In this document: positions 8,242 to 16,735 of the stretch, in pieces
How positions within the stretch are numbered: position 1 is the stretch's first letter
How the letters are laid out: every line of letters starts with the position of its first letter
Source: Octadecabacter sp.
Lineage (GTDB): Bacteria > Pseudomonadota > Alphaproteobacteria > Rhodobacterales > Rhodobacteraceae
Direction of reading: 5' to 3'
Length of the DNA stretch: 36,111 nucleotides
NCBI GenBank assembly: GCA_018608045.1
Contig: JABBAI010000063.1
Location: 1-36,111, forward strand
Made by a program: the position numbers and the translations under genes
Notes under the pieces: model-generated
What the model was told of the DNA's origin: nothing
Seen by the model: the letters and a program-made list of their open reading frames with translations, nothing else
The model's database searches: none

Positions 8242-9819
8242 ATGACCGACATTACTTTGGACTATGATCTGTTCATCATTGGTGGGGGCATCAATGGTTG
8301 CGGTATTGCGCGTGACGCCTCGGGGCGTGGTCTCAAGGTTGGTCTAGCCGAGATGAATGATCTTGCGTCTGCAACGTCATCGGCATCCACAAAGCTGTTT
8401 CATGGTGGCCTGCGGTATCTGGAGTATTTCGAGGTCCGTTTGGTGCGCGAAGCCCTGATCGAACGCGAAACCCTGTTGCGTGCGATGCCGCATATTTCCT
8501 GGCCTATGCGGTTTGTGTTGCCTTACCATAAAGACATGCGATTTGATGGGGATACGCCGACGTCCAAAGTACTGAACACTTTGATGCCATGGATGAAGGG
8601 TCGCCGTCCCGCATGGCTGATCAGGTTCGGATTGTTCATGTATGACAATTTGGGCGGACGCAAAATTTTGCCCGGTACAAAAACCGTCGATCTGCGCACT
8701 GATCCTGCCGGCGAAGGCATCGAGGATCGGTTCGAAAAAGCCTACGAGTATTCCGATTGCTGGATTGAAGATTCGCGCCTTGTTGTTCTGAATGCCCGCG
8801 ATGCAGAAAAACGTGGTGCAAAGATTATGGTGCGCACCAAAGTTGAATCGACCATCCGCCATGATGACCACTGGGTCGTGCAATTGGCTGACCAAGACAG
8901 CGGCGATCAAACGACCATCCGAGCCAAGATGTTGGTGAATGCAGCGGGTCCGTGGGTCGGCGATATTATTCAATCCAAAGTGCTCTTGAACACGACCGAA
9001 GGTGTGCGTTTGGTGCGCGGATCGCACATCGTCACCAAGCGGCTGTTTGATCATGACAAATGCTATTTCTTCCAAGGGACCGATGGGCGGATCATATTTG
9101 CGATTCCCTATGAAACCGATTTTACCCTTATCGGTACGACTGATGCCGAACAGGACGATCCGAACCAAAAACCCGTTTGCACCGATGAAGAACGCGACTA
9201 CTTGGTGGCGTTTGCTAACGAGTATTTCAAACGTGATATTACGGCAGACGATGTTGTCTGGCGCTATTCTGGTGTGCGCCCCCTGTATGATGATGGCGCC
9301 AGCAGCGCGACAGCGGCGACGCGCGACTATACGTTAAAGGTAGATACAAATGGCGGTGCGCCCATCCTGAATATCTTTGGCGGCAAGATCACGACTTATC
9401 GTCGTTTGGCGCAAAGCGCGCTGGCCAAGATCAGCCCTTTTTTCGATGATGTGACAGAGGATTGGACGGTTGGTGTTGCGCTGCCCGGAGGGGACTTTCC
9501 CGTGGATGGCGTTGCCAATCTGATTAAATCCCTCAAGTCATCTTATCCGTTCTTGGATGATCCTTGGGCCCAGCGCCTTATTCGGGCCTATGGAACCGAA
9601 GCGAAGATCATTCTGGGTGATGCGAAAATTACCGATGATCTTGGCGCAGATTTTGGCGCTACCCTGACCGAGGTCGAAGTCGTTTGGCTGATGGACCGTG
9701 AATACGCGCGGCGTGCCGAAGACGTTGTTTGGCGGCGCAACAAGCTCGGCCTGCGGATGACCGATCAGCAAATTGCGATGTTGGATCTTTGGATGGTGGC
9801 GCGCCATCAGGCGGCTTGA
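8242..9819 (+). CDS. glpD: Aerobic glycerol-3-phosphate dehydrogenase
   Basis: The protein has 525 residues from the ATG at 8242, preceded by GAGGTGGGC; an open extension reaches 8203. It is the FAD enzyme that oxidises sn-glycerol 3-phosphate to dihydroxyacetone phosphate and passes electrons to quinone at the inner membrane. Visible features are the FAD loop GGGINGCGIARDA (14-26), the STKLFHGGLRYLE segment (49-61) and the second FAD-site region GGKITTYRRLAQ near residue 380. The C-terminal domain is complete. Its last 13 bases overlap the convergent bchO gene, so this gene is the left border of the photosynthesis cluster. Confidence 0.95.
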   Translation: MTDITLDYDLFIIGGGINGCGIARDASGRGLKVGLAEMNDLASATSSASTKLFHGGLRYLEYFEVRLVREALIERETLLRAMPHISWPMRFVLPYHKDMRFDGDTPTSKVLNTLMPWMKGRRPAWLIRFGLFMYDNLGGRKILPGTKTVDLRTDPAGEGIEDRFEKAYEYSDCWIEDSRLVVLNARDAEKRGAKIMVRTKVESTIRHDDHWVVQLADQDSGDQTTIRAKMLVNAAGPWVGDIIQSKVLLNTTEGVRLVRGSHIVTKRLFDHDKCYFFQGTDGRIIFAIPYETDFTLIGTTDAEQDDPNQKPVCTDEERDYLVAFANEYFKRDITADDVVWRYSGVRPLYDDGASSATAATRDYTLKVDTNGGAPILNIFGGKITTYRRLAQSALAKISPFFDDVTEDWTVGVALPGGDFPVDGVANLIKSLKSSYPFLDDPWAQRLIRAYGTEAKIILGDAKITDDLGADFGATLTEVEVVWLMDREYARRAEDVVWRRNKLGLRMTDQQIAMLDLWMVARHQAA

Positions 9820-10658
9820 AGGCAGCGTTCAATCAGTGCAAAAATTTGATCAGGATCTTCTTCATGGGCCAGATGACCAAGCGATTTGATCGGGTGCAGA
9901 TACCCGTTGCGTAGATGTTTGATCGCGTCACCGCTTGAGGACGGAGGCACTGCCTGATCGCCATCCGCAACGATCAAATCGACGCGCGCAGAAATCATGG
10001 AAAGCTGTTCCGATAAACGATCAAGCGACCATTGCGACATCATCGCGAGGGTCGCATCCACATGGGTCGTATCGCGCGTCAGTCGAAGATAAAGGTCTTG
10101 CCCAGCGGCGTCCAACTTTGATCCGGTTCCTTTGATCAGGTTGCCCACAGACGAAGGCCTCGAAGTCGCACTAAACAGTCTGGCAGAAAGCGGATTGATC
10201 GCCAGCGCCTTTGCCATGATGGGGAACAGCCATCCCGCCATGCCACGGAAATTTGACAAAGCAGCATTGATCCCGATGACATGATCGCATCGCCCCATCA
10301 ATGCCAGCTGCAACGCGATCGCCGCTCCAGCCGAATGGCCAATGATTGCTTTCGGTTGGATGTTTTCCTGATCCATTAAGGCTGCAATGTCTTCCGCCAT
10401 GTGGCGTAACCCGCAACGCCCTCGCGCGCCAATTTCTGTAAAACCCTGACCGGGCAGATCAATCGCGATCACACGGTGGGTTTGTGCCAGCAAAGGAAAA
10501 ATACCCCGCCAGCTTTGTGTCGCGCCACCTGCACCGTGGATCAGCAAGATCGTGTCGCCCGTGCCTGCATCTTGAACATGCCAACGATGGGGGCGGCACA
10601 GAACTTTGCGCGAAACGTCGGCCATGGGCCAATCTGCCAGATCATCTGGCCATTTCAC
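9807..10658 (-). CDS. bchO: Magnesium chelatase accessory alpha/beta hydrolase BchO
   Basis: The protein has 283 residues and starts at a GTG (10656-10658) with GAGGA inside the end of bchD as ribosome site. It has an alpha/beta-hydrolase fold with the oxyanion-hole HGAGG at 41-45 and the nucleophile elbow GHSAG at 107-111. The C-terminal histidine is likely in LGHLAHEED. BchO is always found with the magnesium chelatase genes and is thought to assist magnesium insertion into protoporphyrin IX, but its reaction is not firmly known. It is the last gene of crtA-bchI-bchD-bchO and overlaps the 3' end of glpD by 13 bases. Confidence 0.92.
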   Translation of the reverse strand: MKWPDDLADWPMADVSRKVLCRPHRWHVQDAGTGDTILLIHGAGGATQSWRGIFPLLAQTHRVIAIDLPGQGFTEIGARGRCGLRHMAEDIAALMDQENIQPKAIIGHSAGAAIALQLALMGRCDHVIGINAALSNFRGMAGWLFPIMAKALAINPLSARLFSATSRPSSVGNLIKGTGSKLDAAGQDLYLRLTRDTTHVDATLAMMSQWSLDRLSEQLSMISARVDLIVADGDQAVPPSSSGDAIKHLRNGYLHPIKSLGHLAHEEDPDQIFALIERCLQAA

Positions 10659-10661
10659 GAT

Positions 10662-12296
10662 TTAATCCTCGAGCGCGGCGCTGACCGCACCGGACATCTT
10701 GCGCGAGTCAGCACGGGGCAATGGCATATAAAGCCCGTCCATTTCGGCGGTAAGGTCGGCCAAAAACTGTGCGGGTCGGTTACCAAGATCGAGGGTGATG
10801 ATTTCAGCACCGGACGCACGGATGTGTCGGGCAATCTGTTGCGCATCCGATGCGGCTTGGGCGCGGTTTGCCGTACCGTCTAACGCTACATTTGTTCGCC
10901 CGTCGGTCAACAGAACAATACAGGGCGACATCCCCTGACTGCGTGCTTGTTGCGCCATCGATAAGGCCTCAACCAAACCTGCCGCAAGGGGGGTTCCGCC
11001 ACCACCGGGCAATGCTGCAAGCCGCTTTTTGGTTTGTACAAGCGATCGCGTCGGAGGAAGCAAAACCTCGGCTGCATCACCACGAAATGATATCAGGCTC
11101 ACATGATCGCGGCGCGAATATGCATCCGCCAAAAGCAGTTCAATCGCACCCTTGGCCTCCGCCAAACGCGACATCGCAGCACTGCCCGATGCATCGACCG
11201 CAAAGATCAAAAGACGATCCGACTTTTCTTCGTATTGTTTAATCCGAAAATCTGAAGGCAGGACTTTAACGCGTCCCTTTTTTGCCCCCCGTAATCTTTG
11301 CCAAGGCGCCGCCGTGCGTAATGTTGCGATCAGGTCGAGCCTATTTCGCCCCGAAAGTCGACCGGGGCGGGAGGGTTTGGGGCGTCCACGACGGTTGCTC
11401 CTATTTTTCGCACCCGCACCGGAACCTTTGGAAATGCTCCCTTTGGGTTTGAATTGATCAAGCAATCCATCGGGCAGTACGGCCATGACAGCCTCAAGGA
11501 TACGATCATCAAGTTGCCCGATCTCCATGTCTTCGCCGGTATCGCCATCGGTTGAGGGATCGGGCTTCGCGCACTCTTCATCTTCCGTTTGTGGCGGCTC
11601 CGGCATTCGAGTTGCACGATGCGCGAGGCAAAGAGCGGCCGCGACTTCGATATCCTGCGGGTCTATAAAATCACGACTCTCCAGCGCGGCATGGGTGCGC
11701 GCGGTTCTAAGCATGAAAAGAGGTGCACGCTGACTGTGGACGCCCAATTGGGCACATAGACCAACGATTATCTGGTAGGTGTCATCTTGCAGCTTTACAG
11801 ACGACAATTGCACCCTTGCGTCCATGATCGCATCCTCGTCCGGCAGCAACCCGACGGTCGAAGACGGCATGTTGAGATCCACATAAAACGCGAGCCTTTC
11901 GCGTAAAGACACAGGCAGGCGTTCATCTGGATCAGCACCTTCGTCTAGCGCGATAAGGGACTGTAAATCCCCACGATCAAGCGCCATCGCCAATCGCGCC
12001 GCCAAAGTCGTTTCGCATCGTTCTCCCATCGCCAAAACCGCGGTTCCATCACGTCCAAATATGCCATTTCGCAAAACGACTTTGCCCCGCGTCAATGTCT
12101 CGGTCAGGTCGATACCACCAAACAACGCGTCGTCGTCCATTGTTGGATGCAGTTTTAAGATGGGCTGCGGCATCATCGCAAAACCCTCAACAAAGGCATC
12201 GCGTACTGGGCCACACCTTGCCCGCACAACCACCCCGCCAAGACCCGAGGGGTCAATCGCAAGCAGGGTCAAAGCAAGGGTTGCGCGGTCCCACAT
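10662..12296 (-). CDS. bchD: Magnesium chelatase subunit D
   Basis: The protein has 544 residues, slightly short of the roughly 560 of Rhodobacter BchD. It is the AAA+ and integrin-I-domain partner of BchI in the ATP-dependent chelatase that inserts magnesium into protoporphyrin IX together with BchH. The N-terminal AAA module (about 1-225) lacks an intact Walker A motif, with LGGVVVRARCGP where BchI has the P-loop, as usual for this subunit. An acidic, proline-rich linker spans about 231-265 and a basic stretch about 285-318. The C-terminal I domain has the metal-ion-dependent adhesion motif DASGS at 368-372. The ATG overlaps the bchI stop (TAATG). Confidence 0.95.
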   Translation of the reverse strand: MWDRATLALTLLAIDPSGLGGVVVRARCGPVRDAFVEGFAMMPQPILKLHPTMDDDALFGGIDLTETLTRGKVVLRNGIFGRDGTAVLAMGERCETTLAARLAMALDRGDLQSLIALDEGADPDERLPVSLRERLAFYVDLNMPSSTVGLLPDEDAIMDARVQLSSVKLQDDTYQIIVGLCAQLGVHSQRAPLFMLRTARTHAALESRDFIDPQDIEVAAALCLAHRATRMPEPPQTEDEECAKPDPSTDGDTGEDMEIGQLDDRILEAVMAVLPDGLLDQFKPKGSISKGSGAGAKNRSNRRGRPKPSRPGRLSGRNRLDLIATLRTAAPWQRLRGAKKGRVKVLPSDFRIKQYEEKSDRLLIFAVDASGSAAMSRLAEAKGAIELLLADAYSRRDHVSLISFRGDAAEVLLPPTRSLVQTKKRLAALPGGGGTPLAAGLVEALSMAQQARSQGMSPCIVLLTDGRTNVALDGTANRAQAASDAQQIARHIRASGAEIITLDLGNRPAQFLADLTAEMDGLYMPLPRADSRKMSGAVSAALED

Positions 12297-13300
12297 TAGC
12301 TTAGAACGTCTTCAACCACGCGGGTTACGCGTGTGCCGCTTCCTGCATCGTCCAAAGGATCGCGGCGCAATCGGTGACGCAGGGCCATCGGCGCAACAGC
12401 GCGGATGTGATCGCGGCCAATTGCTGTATCTTCGCGGTAGGCGGCAAATGCCCGCGCGGCCTTTAGAAGGGTGAGTTCACCACGCAACCCGTCCGCCCCA
12501 AGCTTGAGGCAAAGCTGTGCAATATCCGTCAGCGCAGCATCGGTCGTCTTAAGGGTTTTGATTCCAGTGCGGGCAGTTTCAATCTGTCCACGCACGAGGA
12601 CATCTTCGGCCTTCCAGCGCACCATAAACGCCTCGTAATCGGTTTCGAATGCGTCGCGACGTTTGATAACTTCGACGCGCTCTTCCACGGTTGTCGGAGA
12701 GGCCACTTCGACGGACAAACCAAAGCGGTCCAAAAGCTGCGGGCGCAATTCGCCTTCTTCGGGGTTGCCAGATCCAACTAGCACAAAACGAGCGGGATGG
12801 CGGATTGATAAACCTTCGCGTTCGACGACATTTTCACCCGATTGGGCCACATCAAGGAGGAGATCAACGATGTGATCTTCGAGCAGGTTTACTTCGTCGA
12901 TATAAAGGTATCCGCGGTTTGCTTTAGCGAGCAGACCTGACTGAAACGCCTTTTCGCCTTGCGACAGCGCCTTTTCAATGTCGAGCGCGCCTGTCACGCG
13001 GTCTTCGGTTACGCCAAGCGGCAGATCGACGACTGGGGTTGGTCCCAGCGAAGTCGTTTTAGTGTCTAACTTAGCCCAGTCTGGCACATCTTCGGATTTC
13101 TCGGAATTGACGGGGCAGCCTTCGACCCGCGTGATTTGGGGCAGGAGCGCCGCCAGTGCGCGAACAGCTGTTGATTTGCCTGTACCGCGATCCCCAAACA
13201 CCAGAACGCCGCCGATGGACGGATCAATGGCTGTCAAAATCATGGAGAGTTTCATTTCTTCCTGACCAACGATGGCGGAAAACGGGAATGGTTGTTTCAT
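12296..13300 (-). CDS. bchI: Magnesium chelatase ATPase subunit I
   Basis: The protein has 334 residues. The start at 13300 overlaps the crtA stop by four bases (ATGA) and yields the usual MKQPFPFSAIVGQEEMK beginning; an upstream in-frame start at 13339 would lie inside crtA. It is an AAA+ ATPase forming the ring that powers magnesium insertion. Walker A is GDRGTGKS (36-43) and Walker B YLYIDEVNLL (131-140), with a sensor region VLVGSGNPEEGELRPQLLDR near 165-185. It is followed directly by bchD and bchO, with PpsR-type sites upstream of the operon's first gene, crtA. Confidence 0.97.
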   Translation of the reverse strand: MKQPFPFSAIVGQEEMKLSMILTAIDPSIGGVLVFGDRGTGKSTAVRALAALLPQITRVEGCPVNSEKSEDVPDWAKLDTKTTSLGPTPVVDLPLGVTEDRVTGALDIEKALSQGEKAFQSGLLAKANRGYLYIDEVNLLEDHIVDLLLDVAQSGENVVEREGLSIRHPARFVLVGSGNPEEGELRPQLLDRFGLSVEVASPTTVEERVEVIKRRDAFETDYEAFMVRWKAEDVLVRGQIETARTGIKTLKTTDAALTDIAQLCLKLGADGLRGELTLLKAARAFAAYREDTAIGRDHIRAVAPMALRHRLRRDPLDDAGSGTRVTRVVEDVLS

Positions 13301-13998
13301 GGCATATCCAGTGAGGCGAGGGGTGAGGCACCGTTCCAAGTGCCGTAGTCAGATTTTACCGCAAACCGAGCATAGAGTTCTTCGCGGAACCAGTCATTGT
13401 CACGCACGGCGCGAATGGCGTCTGCATGGTGGCCTGTGCGGGCGAAATTGGCCATGCGTTTTGCGTCTGGCCAGATGGAAAATGTCACTTGATGCAGCAG
13501 CGGAACTTCACCGATGCCAATCTTGAAGGCGACGTTTTGATCCTGCCCGATGACAGAAGAAATATCAGGGACGCGTTTCCAGAATTGCGCGGCGATTGAG
13601 GGCTTAACGGTCGCCCGCGTGAGGGCTGCGAGGGGCCCAGTTTCGTCAGCGCCGGTGTGAAACGGTTCAACGCCGGCCCATTCACCTTTGACAGACGTCG
13701 GGGACAAAAAGACGGTCCAATCTTCAGCTGCATGACTGCGATACCGTTCAAAGATGGGTGCTGATGCGATGCGCGTGCGGGCTGTGTCGTGATCCGGCCA
13801 TGTGGCTAAAATCGCGTAGACGCCGAAGTTGGGGACAGGTGTAAATCCTTCGCCTGTGCCCGATCCACATAATTTCCAAAACCCGATGTCAGGGGTGCGA
13901 GGGAGCAAAAGACGCGCAAAACCCATCATTGCGAACGCCCAAAGGCGGTCCTGTGTCCGGTCAAACCGGAAAAGGCTAAGGCTGACTATTTGGCTCAC
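13297..13998 (-). CDS. crtA: Spheroidene monooxygenase
   Basis: The protein has 233 residues and starts at a GTG (13996-13998) with AAGGGA about ten bases upstream. CrtA adds the 2-keto group that turns spheroidene into spheroidenone under oxygen. Family-typical stretches are RLWAFAMMGFARLLL near 18-32, GFWKLCGSGTGEGF near 39-52 and PNFGVYAILATWPD near 56-69. It is the first gene of the crtA-bchIDO operon and divergent from crtI. Its presence means the cells make keto-carotenoids in air, as pink or red Roseobacter-type phototrophs do. Confidence 0.95.
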   Translation of the reverse strand: MSQIVSLSLFRFDRTQDRLWAFAMMGFARLLLPRTPDIGFWKLCGSGTGEGFTPVPNFGVYAILATWPDHDTARTRIASAPIFERYRSHAAEDWTVFLSPTSVKGEWAGVEPFHTGADETGPLAALTRATVKPSIAAQFWKRVPDISSVIGQDQNVAFKIGIGEVPLLHQVTFSIWPDAKRMANFARTGHHADAIRAVRDNDWFREELYARFAVKSDYGTWNGASPLASLDMP

Positions 13999-14018
13999 GC
14001 GCGAATTTCCCTTGGCGG

Positions 14019-14036
14019 TGTCAACTTAGACTGACA
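14019..14036. promoter_or_regulatory. PpsR/CrtJ-type operator 1 in the crtA-crtI intergenic region
   Basis: TGTCAACTTAGACTGACA fits TGT-N12-ACA exactly, and its arms extend to GTGTCA/TGACAC. It lies 20 bases upstream of the crtA start. PpsR/CrtJ represses crt and bch genes at this motif in Rhodobacter, and ppsR itself is at the right end of the window. Confidence 0.8.
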
Positions 14037-14115
14037 CATTGTGCTGGATTTGGGAAGCCAAATAGGAATAGACTGTGTTTACGGGAATTTTAGCCACCAT
14101 TGATACAGGAACGCC

Positions 14116-14142
14116 ATGTGCGTTAGTGTAAAGCCATGTTGA
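14116..14142 (+). CDS. Possible eight-codon leader reading frame overlapping crtI
   Basis: An ATG at 14116 with AGGA five bases upstream (14107-14110) opens MCVSVKPC and ends at a TGA (14140-14142) that lies inside the first codons of crtI, in another frame. The crtI ATG at 14136 has no good ribosome site of its own. Translation of this short frame could therefore deliver ribosomes to crtI by termination and reinitiation. It is seen only as a pattern, and such short frames also occur by chance. Confidence 0.3.
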   Translation: MCVSVKPC

Positions 14143-14144
14143 CA
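14127..14144. promoter_or_regulatory. PpsR/CrtJ-type operator 2 spanning the crtI start codon
   Basis: TGTAAAGCCATGTTGACA fits TGT-N12-ACA exactly and contains the crtI ATG (14136-14138) in its centre. Its start is 108 bases from that of operator 1. Paired distant CrtJ sites at crtA-crtI are known from Rhodobacter capsulatus, where looping has been proposed. Confidence 0.7.
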
Positions 14145-15686
14145 GAAAAGCGAACAACCGAATCGGATAGTACGGCGATTGTGATCGGCGCTGGGCTTGG
14201 GGGATTGGCATCTGCGATGCGCCTTGGGGCCAAAGGATACCGTGTGCAAGTGTTTGACCGGTTAGATCGCACTGGTGGGCGCGGGAGTTCAATTACTCAA
14301 GACGGGCACCGCTTTGATCTTGGACCGACGATCATCACTGTGCCCCAATTGTATGAAGATCTGTGGGCCGCTTGCGGTCGCGATTTTCATTCAGATGTCG
14401 AACTGAAGCCCGTGCTTCCTTTTTACGAAATCCGCTGGCCGGATGGCACATCTTTTAAGGCAACGTCTGACACGGACGCGATGAAGGCCGAGGTAGCGAA
14501 GATAAACCCCGCGGATGTGAAGGGATATGAAAAATTCCTGCGCGGCAGCAAAGCGCGATACAAGGTCGGCTATGAGGGCTTGATGACGTTGCCAATGCAC
14601 AAGCTGTGGGAAACGATCAAAGTGCTTCCACAGTTCGCATGGCTGCGCGCGGACAAGTCGATTTACGGATATGCCAAGACCTGTGTAAAGGACGAAAAGC
14701 TGCGTATGGCTCTGTCGTTTCACCCTCTGTTTATTGGCGGTGATCCGATGCATGTGACGTCGATGTATGCGCTTGTTGGTTACCTCGAAAAACAATTCGG
14801 AGTGCATTATGCCATGGGTGGCGTGCAGGCGATATCGGATGCGATGGCCAACGTCGTTCGCGAACAGGGCGGAACAATTCATCACAACGCTGAGGTCGAT
14901 GAAATTTTGGTGCACAACGGTGCTGCAACTGGTGTGCGTTTAACGTCAGGCGAAACTGTGGAATGCCCCTTGATCGTCAGCAACGCAGATGCGGGCCACA
15001 CATATACCCACCTTCTGCGCAATCATGTGAAAAAGCGGTGGACGGATCGTCGCCTCAAAAAGTCGAGATGGTCCATGGGGCTTTATGTTTGGTATTTCGG
15101 CACCAAAGGGACCAAGGGAAAATGGTCTGACCTTGGGCATCATACGATTGCGGCGGGTCCGCGGTACAACGGGCTGCTGAATGACATCTTTATGAAGGGC
15201 AAGCTCGCCGATGATATGAGCCTGTATATCCATCGCCCGTCCCTAACTGACCCCAGTGTTGCGCCGGACGGAGATGACACGTTTTATGTTCTTTCACCTG
15301 TGCCGCACCTCGGATGGGATACATCGGTCGATTGGGAAAAAGAAGAACCAATCTATCGTGAAAAAGTTGCGGCGAATCTTGAACGATTGATGCCCGGATT
15401 TCGTGATCATATCGTTACCGAAACAGTCTTTACGCCTGAAACATTCCGGGATCGATACTTGTCGCCAAACGGCTCAGGGTTCTCGATTGAACCGCGGATT
15501 CTGCAAAGCGCGTATTTCCGTCCGCATAACATTTCTGAGGAAGCTAAGGGGCTGTTCTTGGTCGGGGCGGGAACCCACCCTGGCGCTGGCGTTCCGGGTG
15601 TCGTCGGCAGCGCTGATGTGGTGTCTCAATTGATCCCTGATGCGCCTATTGTGCCCGAACAGACATTGAAAGTGGCTGCAGAATGA
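14136..15686 (+). CDS. crtI: Phytoene desaturase
   Basis: The protein has 516 residues. It has an FAD Rossmann loop GAGLGGLA (18-25) preceded by the TAIVI strand, a GGRGSSITQDGHRFDLGPT region near 47-65, and the carotenoid-desaturase C-terminal signature GLFLVGAGTHPGAGVPG near 471-487. It desaturates phytoene, in this pathway to neurosporene. The ATG at 14136 follows an in-frame stop by three codons, so no longer start exists, and the ribosome site is weak. The gene overlaps crtB by four bases. Confidence 0.96.
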   Translation: MLTEKRTTESDSTAIVIGAGLGGLASAMRLGAKGYRVQVFDRLDRTGGRGSSITQDGHRFDLGPTIITVPQLYEDLWAACGRDFHSDVELKPVLPFYEIRWPDGTSFKATSDTDAMKAEVAKINPADVKGYEKFLRGSKARYKVGYEGLMTLPMHKLWETIKVLPQFAWLRADKSIYGYAKTCVKDEKLRMALSFHPLFIGGDPMHVTSMYALVGYLEKQFGVHYAMGGVQAISDAMANVVREQGGTIHHNAEVDEILVHNGAATGVRLTSGETVECPLIVSNADAGHTYTHLLRNHVKKRWTDRRLKKSRWSMGLYVWYFGTKGTKGKWSDLGHHTIAAGPRYNGLLNDIFMKGKLADDMSLYIHRPSLTDPSVAPDGDDTFYVLSPVPHLGWDTSVDWEKEEPIYREKVAANLERLMPGFRDHIVTETVFTPETFRDRYLSPNGSGFSIEPRILQSAYFRPHNISEEAKGLFLVGAGTHPGAGVPGVVGSADVVSQLIPDAPIVPEQTLKVAAE

Positions 15687-16705
15687 TCCGTCCTGATGAT
15701 CTTGAACACTGCCGCGAGGTGATCCGGACGGGGTCCTATTCATTCCACGCCGCGTCTAAATTGTTGCCCGCGAATGTGCGTGATCCCGCTCTCGCGCTTT
15801 ATGCCTTTTGTCGCTTGGCAGATGATGAGGTGGATGAAGGCGATCAAAAACGCCGCGCAGTTCTAGATCTCCAGCAGCGCCTTGATGCGATATATGCGGG
15901 CCAGCCTCGCAACGCGCCAGAAGACCGTGCTTTTGCAGCAATCGTCGAAGAATTTGAAATGCCTAAGGCGTTGCCGGATGCCTTACTCGAAGGATTGGCA
16001 TGGGACGCACAGGAACGCCGCTACAACGATCTATCCGGCGTTCGCAGTTACTCAGCTCGTGTGGCGTCTGCGGTTGGCGTGATGATGTGCGTGCTTATGC
16101 GCGCACGCGATGGCAATGCCTTGGCACGCGCTTGCGATCTTGGTGTGGCGATGCAGCTGACAAACATTGCGCGAGATGTTGGTGAAGATGCGCGGGCGGG
16201 GCGCGTTTATCTGCCGCTAAATTGGTTTGATGAGGTCGGGTTGGATGTCGATGCGTTCCTGCGAAGCCCTGAACCGAGTGTCGCCACACGTCGTATGACA
16301 TCGCGTCTGTTGGCAGAGGCCCACCGACTTTACTTGCGCTCAGAGGCAGGTGTCCCTGCGTTGCCACGCGATGCCCGCACGGGCATCTACGCGGCGCGTT
16401 TTATTTATGACGGCATTGGTACGCAGCTGCGGCGGGCAAACTTCGATAACATCACCCAGCGCGCGCATACGTCAAAAGTTCAAAAACTCGGCTGGGTTGG
16501 GCGTGCGATGTTGCGATCAGGGCTCAGCATGGTCACGCCACGCTCTCCTGTATTACATGCTCGCCCTCTTAGTGAAGTTGCGTTCCTCGTGGATTCAGCG
16601 TCTTGTGAAAGCCTTCCTCTTGGGCGGACCGCCGCGTTATTGGATGTGCTTGCCCAATTGCAGCAACGCGAGGCGGATATTGAACAAAGGTCGCCCCGCA
16701 TCTAG
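15683..16705 (+). CDS. crtB: Phytoene synthase
   Basis: The protein has 340 residues. It condenses two geranylgeranyl diphosphates to phytoene. The two aspartate-rich substrate motifs are DDEVD at 47-51 and DVGED at 165-169, the latter inside QLTNIARDVGEDARAGRVYLP-like context typical of squalene/phytoene synthases. YAFCRLADD at 40-48 and the AWDAQERRY region near 106-114 also fit. The ATG lies inside the crtI stop region (ATGA), so the two are translationally coupled. Confidence 0.96.
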   Translation: MIRPDDLEHCREVIRTGSYSFHAASKLLPANVRDPALALYAFCRLADDEVDEGDQKRRAVLDLQQRLDAIYAGQPRNAPEDRAFAAIVEEFEMPKALPDALLEGLAWDAQERRYNDLSGVRSYSARVASAVGVMMCVLMRARDGNALARACDLGVAMQLTNIARDVGEDARAGRVYLPLNWFDEVGLDVDAFLRSPEPSVATRRMTSRLLAEAHRLYLRSEAGVPALPRDARTGIYAARFIYDGIGTQLRRANFDNITQRAHTSKVQKLGWVGRAMLRSGLSMVTPRSPVLHARPLSEVAFLVDSASCESLPLGRTAALLDVLAQLQQREADIEQRSPRI

Positions 16706-16735
16706 ATTGATGGACGTCCGCAAGGAGCCCGCGCA

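Noticed and set aside
8377-9168. Long open frame of 263 codons on the minus strand inside glpD
   Set aside because: It lies wholly antisense to a clear glpD gene and its translation shows no recognisable motif; other long antisense frames over bchZ, bchY and dxs were dismissed for the same reason.
14047-14060. TTTGG-GAAG-CCAAA inverted repeat between crtA and crtI
   Set aside because: The arms are only five bases and match no known regulator; it may be chance and is not listed as a feature.
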